Assembly: GCF_000302535.1 (NCBI RefSeq)
Contig: NC_018708.1
Span: 4,960,001-5,024,000 of the forward strand
Length of the DNA stretch: 64,000 bases
Direction: 5' to 3'
Source of the DNA: Acidovorax sp. KKS102
GTDB lineage: Bacteria; Pseudomonadota; Gammaproteobacteria; Burkholderiales; Burkholderiaceae_C
Shown one piece after another: positions 8,533 through 16,303 of the stretch; position 1 is the first letter of the stretch, and each line of letters begins with the position of its first letter. The notes below the pieces were generated by a model. That model ran no database searches, was not told the origin of the DNA, and saw only the letters and a program-made list of their open reading frames with translations. Both the position numbers and the translations under genes were made by a program.

Positions 8533-9516
8533 ATGGCCATCAATGAACTGCGCGCCATCGCCAACTTTGCCAAGGCCGCCGAGCTGGGCAGCCTGCGCCA
8601 AGCGGCGGCCGCGCAGGGCATCACGCCACAGGCGTCCAGCCAATTGCTGGTGCAGCTCGAATCGCACCTGGGCGTGCGGCTGTTCCACCGCACCACGCGC
8701 AGCCTGAGCCTCACCGAAGAAGGGCGGCAGTTCCTGGCCTCCGCACAGCCAGGCCTGGCCACGCTGCAGCAGGCGGTGCAGGGTGCGCGGCGCGGGCGTG
8801 AGGAGATGGCGGGGCCGCTGCGCATCGTGGCGCCGCGCTCCATCCTGCTGGAGGTGATCTGGCCGGTGCTCGACGAGTTCTGCCGCCGCCACCCGCTGGT
8901 GGAGCCCGATGTGCAGCTGGACGACCGCATCGGCAACTGGGTGGAAGACCGCGTGGATGTGGGCTTCCGCTCGGGCTACCCACCGGAGGGCGGCGTGGTG
9001 GCGCGGCGGCTGCTCACGCTGCAGCTCATCGTGTGCGCGGCGCCTTCGTACATCGCGCGCCACGGGGCGCCGGCCAGCATCGACGACCTGGCGCAGCACC
9101 GCTGCAGCGGCTTTCGCCATGCATCCACCGGCAAGCCCATGCCCTGGGAATTCCAGGTGGGCGACGACATCGTGGCGCGCACCATCCACCCCACGTTCTG
9201 CACCAACGACATCGAGGTGGAGGCCCGTGCGGTGCTGGGCGGCCACGCGGTGGGCCAGCTGGTGGGCCCCACGGCCGCGCCGCTGGTGCGCAGCGGCCAG
9301 CTGGTGCCGCTGCTGCCACAGCATGTGGCGCAGCACCTGGCGCTCTACGTGTACTACGGCAGCCGCACGGCGCTGCCTGCGCGCGTGCGGGCCTTCATCG
9401 ACCTGGCGGTGGAGATGGTGGCCAACAACCCCGCCTACCTGCTCACGCCCAAAGAGCTGGCGACCCACGGCCATGCAGTGCAGAAAAAGCCCCGCGCGCG
9501 AAAGTCCACGCAGTGA
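8533..9516 (+). CDS. LysR family transcriptional regulator
   Basis: A 327-residue LysR protein. The N-terminal winged helix covers residues 1-62 (GSLRQAAAAQGITPQASSQLLVQLESHLGVRLFHRTTRSLSLTEEG), followed by a periplasmic-binding-protein-like effector domain and a basic C-terminal tail (KKPRARKS). MAINELRAIANFA is the usual family start, so the ATG at 8533 was preferred to upstream starts. It is divergent from the SDR gene at 7482-8375 and convergent with a second SDR gene 16 bases downstream. Confidence 0.93.
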   Translation: MAINELRAIANFAKAAELGSLRQAAAAQGITPQASSQLLVQLESHLGVRLFHRTTRSLSLTEEGRQFLASAQPGLATLQQAVQGARRGREEMAGPLRIVAPRSILLEVIWPVLDEFCRRHPLVEPDVQLDDRIGNWVEDRVDVGFRSGYPPEGGVVARRLLTLQLIVCAAPSYIARHGAPASIDDLAQHRCSGFRHASTGKPMPWEFQVGDDIVARTIHPTFCTNDIEVEARAVLGGHAVGQLVGPTAAPLVRSGQLVPLLPQHVAQHLALYVYYGSRTALPARVRAFIDLAVEMVANNPAYLLTPKELATHGHAVQKKPRARKSTQ

Positions 9517-9532
9517 GTGCCGTGCTGACTGT

Positions 9533-10330
9533 TCAGGCCGCAAACCCGCCGTCGATCAGCAAGCTCGCCCCCGTCACCATGCCCGACTCCGGCCCAGCCA
9601 GATAAGCCACCATGCCCGCGATCTCGTCGGGGTGGGCGTGGCGGTTCAGGGCCATCAGACCGTGCATGTCGCCCGCCATGGGGCCATCAGCCGGGTTCAT
9701 GTCGGTGTTGACCGGGCCGGGCTGCACGTTGTTCACCGTGATGCCACGCGGGCCCAGGTCGCGCGCCAGGCCCTTGGTCAGGCCCACGATGGCGGCCTTG
9801 CTCATGCCGTACACGCTGAATCCGGCCCATGGCACGCGGTCGGAGTTGGTGCTGCCGATGGTGATGACCCGGCCATAGGCGCCGCCCTGGCCCATGTGGC
9901 GCACGGCGGCCTGGGTGGCCACAAACACGGCGCGCACGTTCACATTGAGCGTGTGGTCAAAGTCGGCCAGCGCAAAGCTGTCCAGCACGCCCGCCACGGC
10001 CACACCCGCGTTGTTGACGAGGATGTCCAGGCGGCCCAGCTCGCGTGCGGCGCGGTCCACCGCCTGCGTGAGGGCCACGGCGTCGGCGCTGTCGGCCTGC
10101 AGGGCCAGCGCCTTGCCACCGCTCGCCGCCATGTCCGCCACCAGCGCCTGCGCAGGTGCTGCCGAGCGGCTGTAGGTGAAGGCCACGGCCGCACCGTCGC
10201 GCGCCAGGCGCCGCACGATGGCCGCGCCAATGCCGCGCGCGCCGCCGGTGACGAACGCGACCTTGCCCGCCAGCGGGCGGCCAGGCGATGAAGGAGCAGA
10301 GACTGGGGATGTTTCAGACACAGAAGACAT
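9533..10330 (-). CDS. SDR family oxidoreductase, BdcA-like
   Basis: A 265-residue classical SDR: TGGARGIG at 28-35, VNNAG at 105-109, Ser160 in TIGS, and Tyr174/Lys178 in YGMSK. The segments RGITVNNVQPGPVNTDMNPA and the C-terminal VTGASLLIDGGF closely resemble E. coli BdcA (YjgI), a biofilm-dispersal protein that binds cyclic di-GMP, as well as ordinary 3-oxoacyl reductases. Which role applies here is not decidable. It is divergent from the LysR gene at 10472, with a perfect palindrome in between. Confidence 0.9.
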   Translation of the reverse strand: MSSVSETSPVSAPSSPGRPLAGKVAFVTGGARGIGAAIVRRLARDGAAVAFTYSRSAAPAQALVADMAASGGKALALQADSADAVALTQAVDRAARELGRLDILVNNAGVAVAGVLDSFALADFDHTLNVNVRAVFVATQAAVRHMGQGGAYGRVITIGSTNSDRVPWAGFSVYGMSKAAIVGLTKGLARDLGPRGITVNNVQPGPVNTDMNPADGPMAGDMHGLMALNRHAHPDEIAGMVAYLAGPESGMVTGASLLIDGGFAA

Positions 10331-10443
10331 GGTGTTGTTTCTCCAACAAGATGCATGCAAAAAATGGTTCGCCACCGAACCGCGAATACCTGCAGTGTCA
10401 GAAAAACACTCATGCTCCGGTAGCCATGAATGGGCTGTATATC

Positions 10444-10462
10444 TTTCAACCCTTGGTTGAAA
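10444..10462. promoter_or_regulatory. Perfect palindrome before the second LysR gene
   Basis: TTTCAACC-CTT-GGTTGAAA has eight-base perfect arms and ends nine bases before the LysR ATG, where a bound protein would block expression of its own gene. It also serves the divergent SDR promoter region. Confidence 0.6.
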
Positions 10463-10471
10463 ATACTGCTC

Positions 10472-11398
10472 ATGCAGCCCCTCAGCCACCTCGAATCGTT
10501 TGTGCAGTCCGCCCAGTCGGGCAGCTTTTCGGCCGCCGCACGGCTCATGGGCCTGACGCCCGCCGCCGTGAGCAAGAACGTGGCGCGGCTGGAGGCCAGC
10601 CTGGGCGTGCGGCTGTTCCAGCGCAGCACGCGCAGCCTTACGCTGACCGAGGGCGGGCAGCGCCTGCTGGCGCAAGTGGGCCCGCCCCTCACCGCCCTGG
10701 CCGATGCGGTGGACCACGCGGCCGAGGCCGAGCAGCAGCCGGCGGGCACGCTCAAGGTCAGCATGGGCCAGGCCTTTGGCCGGGCGTACCTGGTGCCGCT
10801 GCTCACCGAGTTCTTGCGACGCTACCCGGCCATCCAGCCCGACTGGCGCTTTGAGAACCGGCAGGTGGATTTGATCGGCGAGGGCTTTGACGCCGGCATT
10901 GGCGGCGGCCTGAACCTGAACCCCGACATGGTGGCGCGCACGCTGGGCCCCATCCACCTGGTGGTCGTGGCCGCGCCTGCGCTGCTGCAGGGCCGCAAGC
11001 GGGCGCCGCGCCACCCGTCGGACCTGGCGCAGTGGGATGGCATTGCCCGGCGCAACATCCGCACCGGGCGCATCAACGTCACCACGCTGCGCAACAAGGC
11101 CGGCGATGCGGCTCCCGTGGAGCTGCGCCCGCGCGTTGTGTTCGACGACCCCGAGGCCATGTGCCAGGCCGCGCTGATGGGCCTGGGCCTGGCCGTGCTG
11201 CCCATGCCGTTTGCGCAGCCCTGGCTGGCGCGGGGCGACCTGGTGCGGGTGCTGCCCGGCTGGTGGGCCGATGCAGGGCCGACCTCGCTGTACTACCCCA
11301 GCAAGAAGCTGCTGCCCGCACGCACCCGGGTGTTTGTGGACTTTGTGCTGGAGCAGTTCAGCACGCGCGGCTTTGCGCAAAGGGTGCGCGGGGACTGA
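10472..11398 (+). CDS. LysR family transcriptional regulator
   Basis: A 308-residue LysR protein. The HTH occupies residues 1-60 (SGSFSAAARLMGLTPAAVSKNVARLEASLGVRLFQRSTRSLTLTEGG). The substrate domain follows (GTLKVSMGQAFGRAYLVPLL...DAGIGGGL...). The ATG at 10472 is the family start; the upstream in-frame ATG at 10430 would cross the palindrome. It is paired with the divergent BdcA-like SDR gene and followed 76 bases downstream by a racemase-family gene on the same strand. Confidence 0.93.
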   Translation: MQPLSHLESFVQSAQSGSFSAAARLMGLTPAAVSKNVARLEASLGVRLFQRSTRSLTLTEGGQRLLAQVGPPLTALADAVDHAAEAEQQPAGTLKVSMGQAFGRAYLVPLLTEFLRRYPAIQPDWRFENRQVDLIGEGFDAGIGGGLNLNPDMVARTLGPIHLVVVAAPALLQGRKRAPRHPSDLAQWDGIARRNIRTGRINVTTLRNKAGDAAPVELRPRVVFDDPEAMCQAALMGLGLAVLPMPFAQPWLARGDLVRVLPGWWADAGPTSLYYPSKKLLPARTRVFVDFVLEQFSTRGFAQRVRGD

Positions 11399-11474
11399 CG
11401 GGCACAGCATGGGGCCCGAGCCACGGCAGCGCGGTGGCAATAATGGGCCTTTGCAACCGCTCTGGACCACATCC

Positions 11475-12176
11475 ATGCCCCAACACATCGGTATCGTGGG
11501 CTGCTCCGCCGAAGGCGCTGCCCTGTGTTACCGCACCCTGTGCGCCGAAGGCGCTGCACTGCTGGGCCACCCGCATGCGCACCCCGAGGTGACGCTGCAC
11601 ACACCGTCGCTGGCCGACTATGTGGACTGCCTGGACCGGAATGACCTGCAAGGCGTGGCCGACCTGATGCTGGCCTCCGCCCACAAGCTGGCCCGTGCAG
11701 GCGCCGATTTTCTGATCTGCCCCGACAACACCATCCACCAGGCGATGGACCGCGTGCTGCCCCACTCGCCGCTGCCCTGGCTGCACATTGCCGAGGTGGT
11801 GGCGGCCGAGGCGGCAGCGCGCGGGCACCGGCGCCTGGCCCTCACCGGCACACGCTGGCTGGTGGACAGCAGCGTGTACCCCGGTGCGCTGCAGGCCCAG
11901 GGCCTGCAATGGGTGCGCCCCACCGAGGCCGAGCGCAGCGAGATCAACCGCATCATCATGGACGAGCTCGTGCCCGGCATCATTCGCCCTGAGGGCGTGG
12001 CCCTGTTCCAGCAGATCATCGCCCGCATGCAGCGCGAGGAAGGCTGCGATGCCGTGGTGCTGGGCTGCACCGAGATCCCGCTGATCCTGAGCGACGCCAA
12101 CTCCCCGCTGCCCACACTGGACTCCACCCGCCTGCTGGCCCGTGCGGCGCTGCGCCGGGCCGTGCAGGTTGACTGA
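11475..12176 (+). CDS. Aspartate/glutamate racemase family protein
   Basis: A 233-residue two-lobed Asp/Glu/hydantoin racemase-family protein. The two catalytic cysteines are Cys82 in ICPDNTIHQ and Cys198 in VVLGCTEIPLIL. The first site has a Pro-Asp insert compared with the CNTxH of classic aspartate racemases, a variant I associate with broad-specificity members, but the amino acid substrate cannot be told. It follows a LysR gene on the same strand and converges with the esterase gene six bases away. Confidence 0.9.
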   Translation: MPQHIGIVGCSAEGAALCYRTLCAEGAALLGHPHAHPEVTLHTPSLADYVDCLDRNDLQGVADLMLASAHKLARAGADFLICPDNTIHQAMDRVLPHSPLPWLHIAEVVAAEAAARGHRRLALTGTRWLVDSSVYPGALQAQGLQWVRPTEAERSEINRIIMDELVPGIIRPEGVALFQQIIARMQREEGCDAVVLGCTEIPLILSDANSPLPTLDSTRLLARAALRRAVQVD

Positions 12177-12182
12177 ACGCAA

Positions 12183-13166
12183 TTACTTGAGCCGCTGCGC
12201 CACCACGGCATCCAGCGACGCCATGAAGGCCTCCACGGCCCGCGTGTAGGCGCTTTCCAGGCCCAGCTGCGCGTTGATCTCGCCGTGGGTCAGCTCCTGC
12301 GGCAGCACCTCGGCGCGGCCGCCCAGGTCGCGCACGCGGCGCGCCATGCCCTGGGCCTGCAGGCAGGGGTGGTCGGGGCGCTCGGTGGAGCAGACAAACT
12401 GGAACGGCGGCACCGGGCCCGACAGCGCGTGGTACGGCGACACCGCCGCCCAGAACAACGGGTTGGCGCCCATTACCTCGTCATAGAACGGGTAGTGCGG
12501 CGCGGTCATCACCACCGGCACATTGAGCGCCGCACTGTCCAGCGACACGGTGCCCAGCCAGGGCCAGGCCCCTTCGCGCTGTGCCAGGGTGGGCGATGCA
12601 TTGATGAGCGACACCAGGTGCGCGCCCGCCGAATGTCCCATCAGGATGAACCGCGATGCATCGGCGCCCCAGCTGGCAGCACGGCTTTGGGCGGCGGCCA
12701 GTGCCACGGCCACGTCCTGCGCCTCCTGCAGCACGTTCACCGCGGGGTACAGGCGGTAGTTCACCGAGATGAACACAAAGCCCTTGGGCACCCAGCGCGC
12801 CACCTTCTCCTGTACCACACGGGACATGGCCTTGTCGCCCGTGCGCCAGGCGCCGCCATGCACCATGAAGATCACCGGCGCGCGTGTGCCGCTGGCCACC
12901 GCAGCGCTGCTGGCGGCACCGCCAGCGGCGGGCAGGTAGACATCCATGCGTTGCAGCGGGTCCGCACCATAGGGCACATCGGCCACGCGCTGCACACCGG
13001 CGGGCAAGGCCGCAGCGGTGTCGCGCAACTGGGCAAAGGGCCCCAGCCCCCGCAGCTGGGCGTGGGCGGGTGGGGTCATCAGCACAGCGGCCAGCGCACA
13101 CAGCGCTGCGCCCAGGCCCGTGCGCAGGGAGGCGAACGCGGAGAGTGGGGTGGAAGGACGGGACAT
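12183..13166 (-). CDS. Secreted alpha/beta hydrolase (carboxylesterase, BD-FAE-like)
   Basis: A 327-residue exported esterase-type enzyme. Residues 1-36 form a signal peptide ending AHA-Q. Residues 103-107 (HGGAW) are the oxyanion motif, GHSAGAH at 177-183 gives nucleophile Ser179, and LTHGE near the C-terminus gives the likely catalytic His. This is the carboxylesterase/arylformamidase-like (HSL-related) group. Being exported, it probably acts on ester substrates in the periplasm or outside. It is followed upstream by a second small secreted protein gene. Confidence 0.9.
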   Translation of the reverse strand: MSRPSTPLSAFASLRTGLGAALCALAAVLMTPPAHAQLRGLGPFAQLRDTAAALPAGVQRVADVPYGADPLQRMDVYLPAAGGAASSAAVASGTRAPVIFMVHGGAWRTGDKAMSRVVQEKVARWVPKGFVFISVNYRLYPAVNVLQEAQDVAVALAAAQSRAASWGADASRFILMGHSAGAHLVSLINASPTLAQREGAWPWLGTVSLDSAALNVPVVMTAPHYPFYDEVMGANPLFWAAVSPYHALSGPVPPFQFVCSTERPDHPCLQAQGMARRVRDLGGRAEVLPQELTHGEINAQLGLESAYTRAVEAFMASLDAVVAQRLK

Positions 13167-13203
13167 GCGGGATCTCCTGGCTCAATGAATGGAAGGTGAT
13201 GGA

Positions 13204-13776
13204 TCAGGGCCGCGCGGGGCAGACCATCGGGGCGCCGCTGGCGTCAAAGCAGCTGGCGCTGCGGGTGTGACCGGTATCGGCGTTGTAGCTACTACTGGTC
13301 TGCACGCTGTTGCCGGTGGCTGCGCTGGTGGCTGTGGTGGTGCGGCCCTGGGTCACGCTGCCGTCGGCGCTGCGCGTGGCGGCGCCCGTGCTCTGCAGCG
13401 TGGCCCGGTCGCCCTGGGCGGCCATGGCGCTGCTGTGGCTGGCCGAGCCATCGGCATTCCTTGCGCTCTGGCCCTGGCGCACAGCGGTGGCGCCGTTGGG
13501 GCCCACCACGGCGGCGCCGCTGCGCACGCTGCCGTGGCCCTGGCCGTCGGTGGTCACGCTGCGGCCGCGCAGCACGCCCCCACCGCCCGGCGCGGCGCGG
13601 ACCACGGCGGTGCGGGCGGTGGTGCTGCCATCGGCGTTGTGCTCCACCGTGTGGCGGCTGCGTGCGCTGGCATCGCTGGCTGCCAGAAGCAACAGTGCCG
13701 CCACGGCCAAGGCGGCCAGCAGCATGGCGCGGCAGGTGGCAACGGGGGCGGGAGGTGTCGGGACGGAAGGGTACAT
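13204..13776 (-). CDS. Low-complexity secreted hypothetical protein
   Basis: A 190-residue protein with a signal peptide (hydrophobic 18-35, ASA cleavage near 39). The rest is rich in Ala, Ser, Thr, Gly and Arg, with recurring DG turns: HNADGST, VTTDGQGHGSV, RNADGSA, RSADGSV, YNADTGHT. It ends in a Cys pair, CFDASGAPMVC, that could form a disulfide. The pattern suggests short strands joined by turns, but I recognise no family. It lies divergent from ompR-envZ across a gap with a large inverted repeat, so it may be under that system's control. Confidence 0.7.
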   Translation of the reverse strand: MYPSVPTPPAPVATCRAMLLAALAVAALLLLAASDASARSRHTVEHNADGSTTARTAVVRAAPGGGGVLRGRSVTTDGQGHGSVRSGAAVVGPNGATAVRQGQSARNADGSASHSSAMAAQGDRATLQSTGAATRSADGSVTQGRTTTATSAATGNSVQTSSSYNADTGHTRSASCFDASGAPMVCPARP

Positions 13777-13886
13777 GGCGGTCGGCTCCTTGCAACAGAT
13801 CAGAGGGTGCGAAGCAGCAGGGTGCTGCGATGAGCTGAACTATGGCCGCCAGGTATGAGCCAGTTGTGGCGCCCGCTGCACGATGT

Positions 13887-13931
13887 ATGACAAAGCATGA
13901 CAAACCACCGGCACGTGTCATGCGTTGTCAT
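13887..13931. promoter_or_regulatory. Large inverted repeat, four TGTCAT units, upstream of ompR
   Basis: Left arm ATGACA-AA-GCATGACA (13887-13902) and right arm TGTCATGC-GT-TGTCAT (13916-13931) are complementary at 15 of 16 positions with a 13-base spacer. Each arm holds two direct TGTCAT half-sites ten bases apart, the tandem layout favoured by OmpR-type dimers. Confidence 0.6.
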
Positions 13932-14033
13932 GCACCGGATCACCTGCCCGCGCTGGCACCCGGTGTTTTCGGCCCTACCATTGGCACGCAGCCTCGGCTG
14001 CACCCACCCGCTGCCACACCCACACACCGCCCC

Positions 14034-14798
14034 ATGACGGAAGCCCTGGCCAAGATCCTGGTCGCCGATGACGAACCCGACCTGCGTGCGCTGCTGCAGC
14101 GCTACCTGAGCGACCAGGGCTACAGCGTGCGCACGGTGGAGGGCGCCGGGCCGCTGGATGTGCTGCTGCAGCGCGAGCGCTTTGATGTGCTGGTGCTCGA
14201 CGTGATGATGCCGGGCGAGGATGGCCTGTCGATCTGCCGCCGCCTGCGCGCGCAGGGCGAGACCATTCCCATCCTGATGCTCACGGCCAGGGGCGACCCC
14301 GTGGACCGCATCGTGGGCCTGGAGATGGGCGCCGACGACTACCTGCCCAAACCCTTCAACCCGCGCGAGCTGCTGGCCCGCATCCAGGCCATGGTGCGCC
14401 GCCAGCGCCTGCTGGGTGCACACACCGGGCCGCGCCAGACGGGCGGGCGCATCGATTTTGGCGCGTTCACGCTGTGGCTGGATGAGCGCCGGCTGGAACG
14501 CCACGGGGGCGCCGACGGCGACAGCGCCCAGGACGTGCCCCTGACCACGGGCGAATTCGCGCTGCTGCAGGCGCTGGCACAGCAACCGCACCGGCCCCTG
14601 GGCCGTGACCGGCTCATCGCACTGGCCTATGGCCCCGACCACACCGCCACCGACCGCAGCATCGACGTGCAGGTGATGCGCCTGCGCAAGCTCATCGAGG
14701 CCGACCCCGCACAGCCGCGCCATATCCGCACCGTGTGGGGCGTGGGCTATGTATTTGTGCCCGATGGCGCAGCGCCCGGCGGCGGGGGCAAGCCATGA
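14034..14798 (+). CDS. ompR: Response regulator OmpR
   Basis: A 254-residue two-component response regulator. The receiver domain covers 1-125, with phospho-acceptor Asp56 in VLVLDVMMPGEDG and the KPFNPREL lysine; a winged-helix Trans_reg_C domain follows. Long stretches (EDGLSICRRLR, VDRIVGLEMGADDY, SIDVQVMRLRKLIE, TVWGVGYVFVPDG) match enterobacterial OmpR closely, so this is an OmpR orthologue rather than a generic family member. Its stop overlaps the envZ start (ATGA). In other bacteria OmpR governs porins and osmotic or envelope adaptation. Confidence 0.95.
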   Translation: MTEALAKILVADDEPDLRALLQRYLSDQGYSVRTVEGAGPLDVLLQRERFDVLVLDVMMPGEDGLSICRRLRAQGETIPILMLTARGDPVDRIVGLEMGADDYLPKPFNPRELLARIQAMVRRQRLLGAHTGPRQTGGRIDFGAFTLWLDERRLERHGGADGDSAQDVPLTTGEFALLQALAQQPHRPLGRDRLIALAYGPDHTATDRSIDVQVMRLRKLIEADPAQPRHIRTVWGVGYVFVPDGAAPGGGGKP

Positions 14799-16180
14799 CG
14801 CCCGCCCCCACGCCCCAGGCCACCCGAGGCTGGTGGCCGCGCAGCCTGCTGGGCCGCAACCTGCTGCTGATGGCGGCGCTGATCGTGCTGGGCCAGCTGG
14901 TGGCGGCCATGCTGGTGCGGCAGATGATCTTTCAGCCCCGCGTGGCGCAGGTGGCCGATGGCGTAGCGCGCAACGTGGGCGCGTTGCGCGCGGGGCTGCA
15001 GGCGCTGCCCCCGGCAGAGCGGGCCGCATTCGTCGAGGCCTTCAACCAGCAGGCGGTGCGGTCGCTCCCACCCGTAGCGGCGGAGAGCACCGTTCGGCGT
15101 GCGCTGCTGTCGCCCATGGAGCGGCAGTTTGTGCAGGCGGTGTCGCGCCGCCTGGGGGCTGAGGATGCGGCAACATCAGCATCACAGCCATCACAACCCG
15201 TATGGCGCCGCGACAGCACCGGCGTGCTGGCCCTGCGTGTGGTGCACCAGGGGCCGGAGGGGGCGGAGACCTATTGGCTGAACCTGCCCAGCGTGTTCCC
15301 CACGCGCGAATTCACCGGCGCCTGGCTGGCCGCCACGCTGGCCAGCATGCTGCTGGCGCTGCTGGGGGCCTGGTGGCTGCAGCGGCACATCAACCGCCCG
15401 CTGGCCCAGGTGGTGGCGGCGGCCCGGCAGCTGGCGCAGGGCCAGACCCCTGCGCCGCTGCCCGAGGACGGCCCCGAAGAAATCGCCACCGTGGGCCGCA
15501 GCTTCAACCACATGGCGCACAGCCTGGCCGCAGCCGAGCAGGAGCGCGCGCTGATGCTGGCCGGTGTGTCGCACGACCTGCGCACCCCGCTGACCAAGCT
15601 GCGCCTGGGCGTGGAGATTGCCGGTGCGCAGGTGGATGCGCCCCTGGCCGCGAGCATGGCGCGCAGCATCGACGAGATGGACGGCATCGTGGGCCAGTTT
15701 CTGCAGTTTGCGCGCAGCGGTGAGGCAGAGGCGCCCACCACGGCATCGCTCAACGACCTGGCCCAGGCCGTGGCCGAGGCGCAGGCCGACCATGGACGCA
15801 CCGTGCGGCTGGCGCTGGGCACCCTGCCCGACGTGCCGGTGCGCCCCCAGGCCCTGCGCCGCGCGCTGGACAACCTGGTGGAAAACGCCTGGCGCCACGG
15901 CACACCGCCGGTGCTGCTGCGCACGGGGGCCGATGCTGACGGCGTGTGGCTGGAAGTGCAGGACCAGGGCCCGGGCATCGCCCCGGCAGAGCTGGACCGC
16001 ATCCGCCAGCCCTTTGCGCGCGGCGATGGCGCGGCGCGTTCGGGCGCGCCGGGGGCGGGGCTGGGCCTGGCCATTGTGGAGCGCGTGGCGCGCAGCCACG
16101 GCGGGCGGCTGGAGCTGCACAGCGCGCCGGGCGCTGGGCTGCGGGCGCGACTGGTGCTACCTTTCGGCGGACGGGCCTGA
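14795..16180 (+). CDS. envZ: Sensor histidine kinase EnvZ-like
   Basis: A 461-residue inner-membrane kinase. TM1 is about residues 21-42 and TM2 about 176-196, flanking a periplasmic loop that carries a Ser/Gln-rich patch (ATSASQPSQP, residues 126-135). HAMP follows, then the H-box with His260 in AGVSHDLRTPLTKLRLG, and a HATPase domain with NLVENAWRHG, DQGPGI and GAGLGLAIVERV. The ATG lies inside the ompR stop overlap, so the pair is co-translated. It phosphorylates and dephosphorylates OmpR. Confidence 0.93.
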   Translation: MTPAPTPQATRGWWPRSLLGRNLLLMAALIVLGQLVAAMLVRQMIFQPRVAQVADGVARNVGALRAGLQALPPAERAAFVEAFNQQAVRSLPPVAAESTVRRALLSPMERQFVQAVSRRLGAEDAATSASQPSQPVWRRDSTGVLALRVVHQGPEGAETYWLNLPSVFPTREFTGAWLAATLASMLLALLGAWWLQRHINRPLAQVVAAARQLAQGQTPAPLPEDGPEEIATVGRSFNHMAHSLAAAEQERALMLAGVSHDLRTPLTKLRLGVEIAGAQVDAPLAASMARSIDEMDGIVGQFLQFARSGEAEAPTTASLNDLAQAVAEAQADHGRTVRLALGTLPDVPVRPQALRRALDNLVENAWRHGTPPVLLRTGADADGVWLEVQDQGPGIAPAELDRIRQPFARGDGAARSGAPGAGLGLAIVERVARSHGGRLELHSAPGAGLRARLVLPFGGRA

Positions 16181-16213
16181 GGCCGCCGGGCGCGCCCAGG
16201 GCACGCTGCGCAC

Positions 16214-16281
16214 TGAAAATTCAGCCAAAAGTGCCGTAAGCGCTAGTGCAATATGCGGTGACAGCTCTCAAATCAATAGCA
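16214..16281 (+). repeat. Dispersed 60-bp repeat, copy R4
   Basis: TGAAAATTCAGCCAAAA, then AAGCGCTAGTGCAATATGC, then CAGCTCTCAAATCAATAGCA, filling most of the gap between the convergent envZ and sigma-54 activator genes. Confidence 0.8.
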
Positions 16282-16303
16282 ACTCAGTGAATCCGGCAGG
16301 CCC

